This document shows, piece by piece, positions 59,938 to 64,000 of a stretch of 64,000 nt of DNA. The stretch is from the NCBI RefSeq assembly GCF_030272615.1, contig NC_081413.1, positions 553,929,136 through 553,993,135 of the forward strand, written 5' to 3'. This DNA is from Cryptomeria japonica. Its lineage: Eukaryota > Streptophyta > Pinopsida > Cupressales > Cupressaceae. The stretch's first letter is position 1, and each line of letters begins with the position of its first letter. Under the pieces are notes generated by a model. The model worked only from the letters and a program-made list of their open reading frames with translations, was not told where the DNA came from and did no database searches. The position numbers were made by a program, and so were the translations under genes.

Positions 59938-60445
59938 TTAATTGATAGGATTGCTCTCATGACTAAGATGTGTAGGATTAAAATCTATGTAGATGTAGTC
60001 ATGATAGACGATGTATATGTAGGCACTAGGCAAGGATGTAAGCATAGGAATGTAATATTCAACTTGATTTGTAAAATTAGAGTAACCAAGAGCTTCAACA
60101 CAACTTTTTATTGGCATAACATTGGTATCAACAATATGAGAAATTCCACACAAAACTTTTACATCATGTTCATCACTTTGAATCATTCTCCTCGATCCTT
60201 TAATCAAAGGGATTGCCTCACTATTCGAGTAATATTTACTCATATATTGTTGAAGTTATCCAATTATTTGTCAAGTTTTGCCAATTGGTCAATTTTTACT
60301 CAAGTTAAGGAGTCATCCTAATCATGAGATTTATGAGGTGAATGGGTCTCCATAAAGTTAGGTATGCCTTGTGTAGGGTTAGAGGAATTATCCAAATTCA
60401 CCTAGAATAAATTATGTAAGTCAGGTTCAATTCCCTTGGAAGCCA
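59938..60445 (-). pseudogene. gag: G0 gag, N-terminal part
   Basis: Minus strand from an ATG near 60445 (MASKGIEPDLHNLF), followed by a frame with several stops, then an open 101-codon stretch (60243-59938). It is upstream of, and on the same strand as, the G0 gag core, which is the reason for the assignment. I do not recognise a domain. A plus-strand frame of 156 codons covers the same DNA. Confidence 0.4.
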
Positions 60446-60479
60446 TAAGTCTATAACTTCTTCATACTATAATATTGAC

Positions 60480-61331
60480 TGTAGGACTAAGGGTAACAAA
60501 AATCATGCACAAAGAAGGAAAAATTGGATGGATAGATGATGCAGCAATAACCGATAAACCCTCAAAAGAGAACTGGTCGACTTATGCAGCAAGAGTAACA
60601 CAACGAAAGCAAAAAGGAAACATAGCAAGATTACAAAAATAGATCATATTATTGTCTTAGAACCTTCAGCAACCAACTGGTTATCATCATATAATCATCA
60701 TAGAACATTCAGTAGTCAATCAGTTAAATGTAGGATACAAGCCAGATACAATCCATCTGGGACACTCAGAATCAACCGGATCACTAATCATGAATCGCAA
60801 TCCTTGTTTTGATTTCTACTTCCTCTGTCTTACAAATGATTACTTAATACCCTATATATACCCTTTGGAACATATGTGGGTCGGCCACAAAACATTACAT
60901 TTACCAATCCAGGAAAATGAAAAGTGTAACTAGGTTGGCCCTAAGAATGAAAGAAATTATTCTGGAAAATAACAACCAAGAAGTGCGGATCAGCAGGAAA
61001 GTTGGCCACATGCCAAAGAACATCAGACAAGACCCCAAATAGATCCATATGCTAAGAAATTTCTCTATAAATGAAGGAAGACCAACATGTAAGAATGAGA
61101 ACTATACCGAAACCCAGAAACAATCAACTAAAAGAGATAACTAGTCGGGAAACAACCCAAATGCACTAAAAATATGGAATTAAGCACATGAACCAGCCTG
61201 GAAACCAAAAATGGGATTTTCAATGAAAAGAAAGCAACTAATGACACCTACCGGTAGGAACACAGAAAATTGCACATTGAACTGAACAAGAACTAAACTA
61301 TGAGGAAATATTTTTGGTTGATGCAAGATTG
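60480..61331. other. no recognisable gene; possible G0 leader or LTR
   Basis: No coding motif. A TATA-like CCTATATATACCC lies at about 60850-60862. This could be the upstream LTR or leader of G0, but I found no LTR ends and no primer site. Confidence 0.35.
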
Positions 61332-62772
61332 TGTTGGCATTTGCATGAAGATTGCATTAATGAAATTTTATATTGTCATTGATGTCGATTATAATTGGTA
61401 ATGATGTTGTTATGATGTTGCTTTGTAACTGGTGGAAGAGCTAGTAAAGGGAATTGCAACTGGTAGGTGAGCTTGTGAAGGAAACCGGTATTACTTATGA
61501 AGTAGAGAGATCAACCGGTAACCCTACCTGTTGATGTGCCAAAACCCTAACCAATGGAGCTTGTTGAATCGGTTGTAGTGGTTTTTAATCAAATGGTGAA
61601 TGGTAATGATTATGCCATGTATGCATGTTGTATGAGAAGAGTTTCAAATTATTTTTGACGCGTAGAGATAACGGTTTAATCTTGGGAATGAGAAAGTTCA
61701 TTGCATGGAGTGGAAACCGCATCATGAGTTACAAAGTTTGATGAAGTGGTGATCAAGGAGCGGTAAAGGTTGTCTTGAATGATGTGTAGTGATTTCTATG
61801 TAATCCAATAGTCATAATTGAACCCATTTTTTTGTAATCTCTATAAGATCTTAGGTTTGTGATGTGTTACTAACCTATTGTTTTTTTTATAAGGTTGATG
61901 AGTTGTTTTGTTGTAGTGTTGGAAATTTTTGGTTGAGAGTAAGAGTGAGTGGTTGCCAAACCTGATGATGTATCTGCAGTATGTGTAAAGGCATATAGGA
62001 GCATGAAAAGGATCTAATCAGGCAGTGTAGTTCTATTCAATAGATCAGCAACCCCCTATTGTTCTCTAACAATTACAATGATCAAATCACCTAACCGGGC
62101 AAGCTCTAACAAGCTTAGTGTTATCTAAATCCTCTAACCAAGTGATCCATTAGCTTGGATTTCAAATCCTCTACTGAGGCTACTCCTAACAAGGTATTGC
62201 TTCTAATAGGGCATTATAGTCAATCCCTTAACTGGGTGGTCCCTAACAAGATCTGTTCTTAATAGGACTTTTGTAAAAGATTTAATAGGTTTGGCTCCTA
62301 ACAGGGTGAACTTCAGAAGAGTTTAGAATACTTGTGGGTATTCCTCCCCACCGTGGTTTTTCCCATTTGGGTTTCCACGTCAAAATCATTTTGTCAAGTG
62401 GTGAATGTTTTTGTGGTTATGTTTGCTATGGTTAAATTGCTTAGCTACTAAACCCACTTAGATATGATTTGATGATCGGCGGCAATCTGAAATATGCTTT
62501 TACTCTTGTCATTAAAGTATTTGAATGATTTGGTTAAAAGGTTTTAAGAGTTTCATAGTTATCTTACTGTTATTTTGTTATGACAATCAACTGGTTTACT
62601 TGATAATGATATTGCATTTGACAGTTCAGTGTTTAAACCAGCCAGTTCTGAGTTTGTCTTGAGAGGTTGTTTTTAAGTTTGGTGAAAGTCTAATTAGTTT
62701 TCTATAAATTGATTTCACCCCCCCCCCCCTCTTAGTAGTTGTCTGGATCCTTATTGATTCTTCATACCATCA
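61332..62772 (+). repeat. H 5' LTR
   Basis: 1,441 bp, TGTTGGCATTTGC...CATCA. It has a hairpin array, a GGTTTTTCCCATTTGGG block near 62355, a long C-run near 62698 and a TATA-like TTTTATAAGG near 61886. Confidence 0.88.
62084..62301 (+). promoter_or_regulatory. mini-hairpin array, H LTR
   Basis: Includes the perfect AGCTCTAACAAGCT (62102-62115) and TCCATTAGCTTGGA near 62146, both shared with C. Confidence 0.72.
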
Positions 62773-62774
62773 AT

Positions 62775-62786
62775 TGGTATCAGAGC
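62775..62786 (+). other. H primer binding site
   Basis: TGGTATCAGAGC, two bases after the LTR. Confidence 0.92.
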
Positions 62787-62855
62787 TTTTCAAGTCCTCT
62801 AAGGTCTAAGCCTAACAACTTGAGGTAAATATTTTGAAGAACATGATGAAAAAAG

Positions 62856-64000
62856 TGTTGGCATTTGATGAAGTTTTCATTAATGATTTAGTATGTTGTC
62901 ATTAATGTCAATAAACCGGTAATGTTATTGATATAATGTTGTTTTATAACTGGTAGAAGAGCTAAGTGAAAGGAACTGTAACTGGTAGGTAAGTTTGTGG
63001 AGTGAACTGGTATTGCTAAGAATTGGAGAGTTGAACCGGTAAACCCTACCTGTTGTTTTGATAAACCGTAACCAATTAAGTCTAGTGAATTGGTTATATT
63101 GGTTTATGATCTAATGATGAGTGGTAATGATAATGACATGTATGCATATTGTATGAGGAGAGTTTCAAAGAAATTTTACCACATTCAGTTAATATTTTTT
63201 ATCTTGGGAGTGAGAAAGTATATTGCATGTAATACAAAACGTGTGATGAGTTACTGAGTTTGATGAAGCGGTGATCAAGGAACGGTCGAGGCTTTCTTGA
63301 ATGATGTGCAGAGATTGTTATGTAATCCAATGGTCATACCTTAACTGACTTGTTTGTAATCTCTATTTGAGAATTAGGTTTTTGTTGTGTTACAAACTGA
63401 ATTGATTTGTTTATAAGGTCGATGAGTTGTTTTGTTTAGTGTGTTGGTAAAGTTTAATTGAGTGTGTGAAGTTGTCGAACTAGATGATGTATCTACAATT
63501 TGAGTAAAACCATATAGGAGAATGAAAAGGTTATGAAAAAGCAAGTGAAGTGCTATTTTAATAGATCACCAAACTCCTATTGTTTTCTAAAAATTACAGT
63601 AGTAAAATCCCCTAACTGGGTAAGCTCTAACAAGCTTTGTGTTATTCAAATCCTCTAACCAAGTGATCCATTATCTTGGATTCTAAATCCTTTACAAAGG
63701 TTACTCCTCATAGGTTATTTCTTCTAACAAGGCACTATAGTCAATCCCTTAACCGAGTGGTCCCTAACAGGATCTATTCTTAACAGAACTTTTTGTAAAA
63801 TATTTAACAGGCTTGGCTCCTAACAAGGCGAACTTCAGAAGAGTTCAAATAGTTATCTTGTGAGTCTCATCTCACCTTGGTTTTTCCCATCTGTGTTTCC
63901 ACATCAAAAATATTGTGTCAAGTGGTGAATGTTTTTGTGGTTATGTTTCTATGATTGAATTTCTTAACTACTTATCATTTTGATAAGTTATGATAACCGA
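62856..64000 (+). repeat. I 5' LTR, cut by window end
   Basis: Begins TGTTGGCATTTGATG right after H gag bases aaaag (62851-62855), the presumed duplicated target. It is similar throughout to the H LTR but belongs to another subfamily. At least 1,145 bp. Confidence 0.85.
63606..63830 (+). promoter_or_regulatory. mini-hairpin array, I LTR
   Basis: Includes the perfect AGCTCTAACAAGCT (63623-63636). The neighbouring TCCATTATCTTGGA keeps its 4-bp stem with a changed loop. Confidence 0.72.

Larger units (their letters stand above)
61332..64000 (+). mobile_element. H: Ty1/copia element, 5' end only, interrupted by I
   Basis: LTR 61332-62772, primer site and the first bases of gag (ATGATGAAAAAAG from 62843) are present. 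Element I is inserted at 62855/62856; the rest of H lies beyond the window. LTR start and array resemble those of C. Confidence 0.85.

Noticed and set aside
59851-60321. 156-codon plus-strand frame
   Set aside because: Antisense to the G0 gag N-terminal region, no motif, and probably chance.
1-64000. Host plant genes
   Set aside because: No exon-like coding segment with a non-retroelement domain was found on either strand; everything recognisable is gag or pol, apart from A ORF2.

Overview
The window is a plant nuclear intergenic block made almost wholly of LTR retrotransposons; I found no host gene, tRNA, rRNA or CRISPR array. The plant assignment rests on primer sites matching the 3' end of initiator Met-tRNA, Ty1/copia and Ty3/gypsy polyproteins, AAACCCTAA-type telo-boxes in the LTRs and the depth of nesting. 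A large-genome gymnosperm is my guess, not something the sequence proves.

Most of the window is one Russian-doll nest. An old Ty3/gypsy relic (G0, minus strand; gag and protease at 58058-60445, perhaps continuing at 3540-4209) encloses a second, chromovirus-like Ty3/gypsy element (G1, minus strand, 4210-57964). G1 is about 7.8 kb once its insertions are removed. Four insertions split G1: A (5639-27095, in its 3' LTR), B (29625-37097, in reverse transcriptase), C (37795-47977, between protease and reverse transcriptase) and D (48832-55613, in gag). Element A is itself split by F (7673-15102, minus) and E (17506-24896, plus). Target-site duplications close A, B, D, E and F exactly and C with one mismatch, and the G1 and A reading frames rejoin across the insertions. 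At the right edge a further copia element H (from 61332) is interrupted near its gag start codon by element I (from 62856).

B, C, D, E and F (and H and I by LTR and primer site) are related Ty1/copia elements of several subfamilies, with LTRs of about 1.38-1.54 kb and a gag-protease-integrase-reverse transcriptase-RNase H polyprotein. All are dead. The damage is mostly nonsense codons at glutamine positions (TAG/TAA for CAG/CAA), with few indels. C is unusual: LTR-internal-LTR-internal-partial LTR, a tandem sharing a middle LTR.

Element A is the most novel object. It has copia-like ends, primer site and polypurine tracts but no pol. It encodes a coiled-coil, four-zinc-knuckle gag protein and a second reading frame of about 1,120 codons of unknown function, so it looks like a non-autonomous element mobilised by its copia neighbours.

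Two non-coding designs recur. The copia LTRs carry an array of about ten mini-hairpins with a common loop (YTAACA-like) and different self-complementary stems, downstream of a TATA-like box and telo-box. The 3' polypurine tract lies between two complementary 16-base arms that span the internal/U3 junction in A-F.
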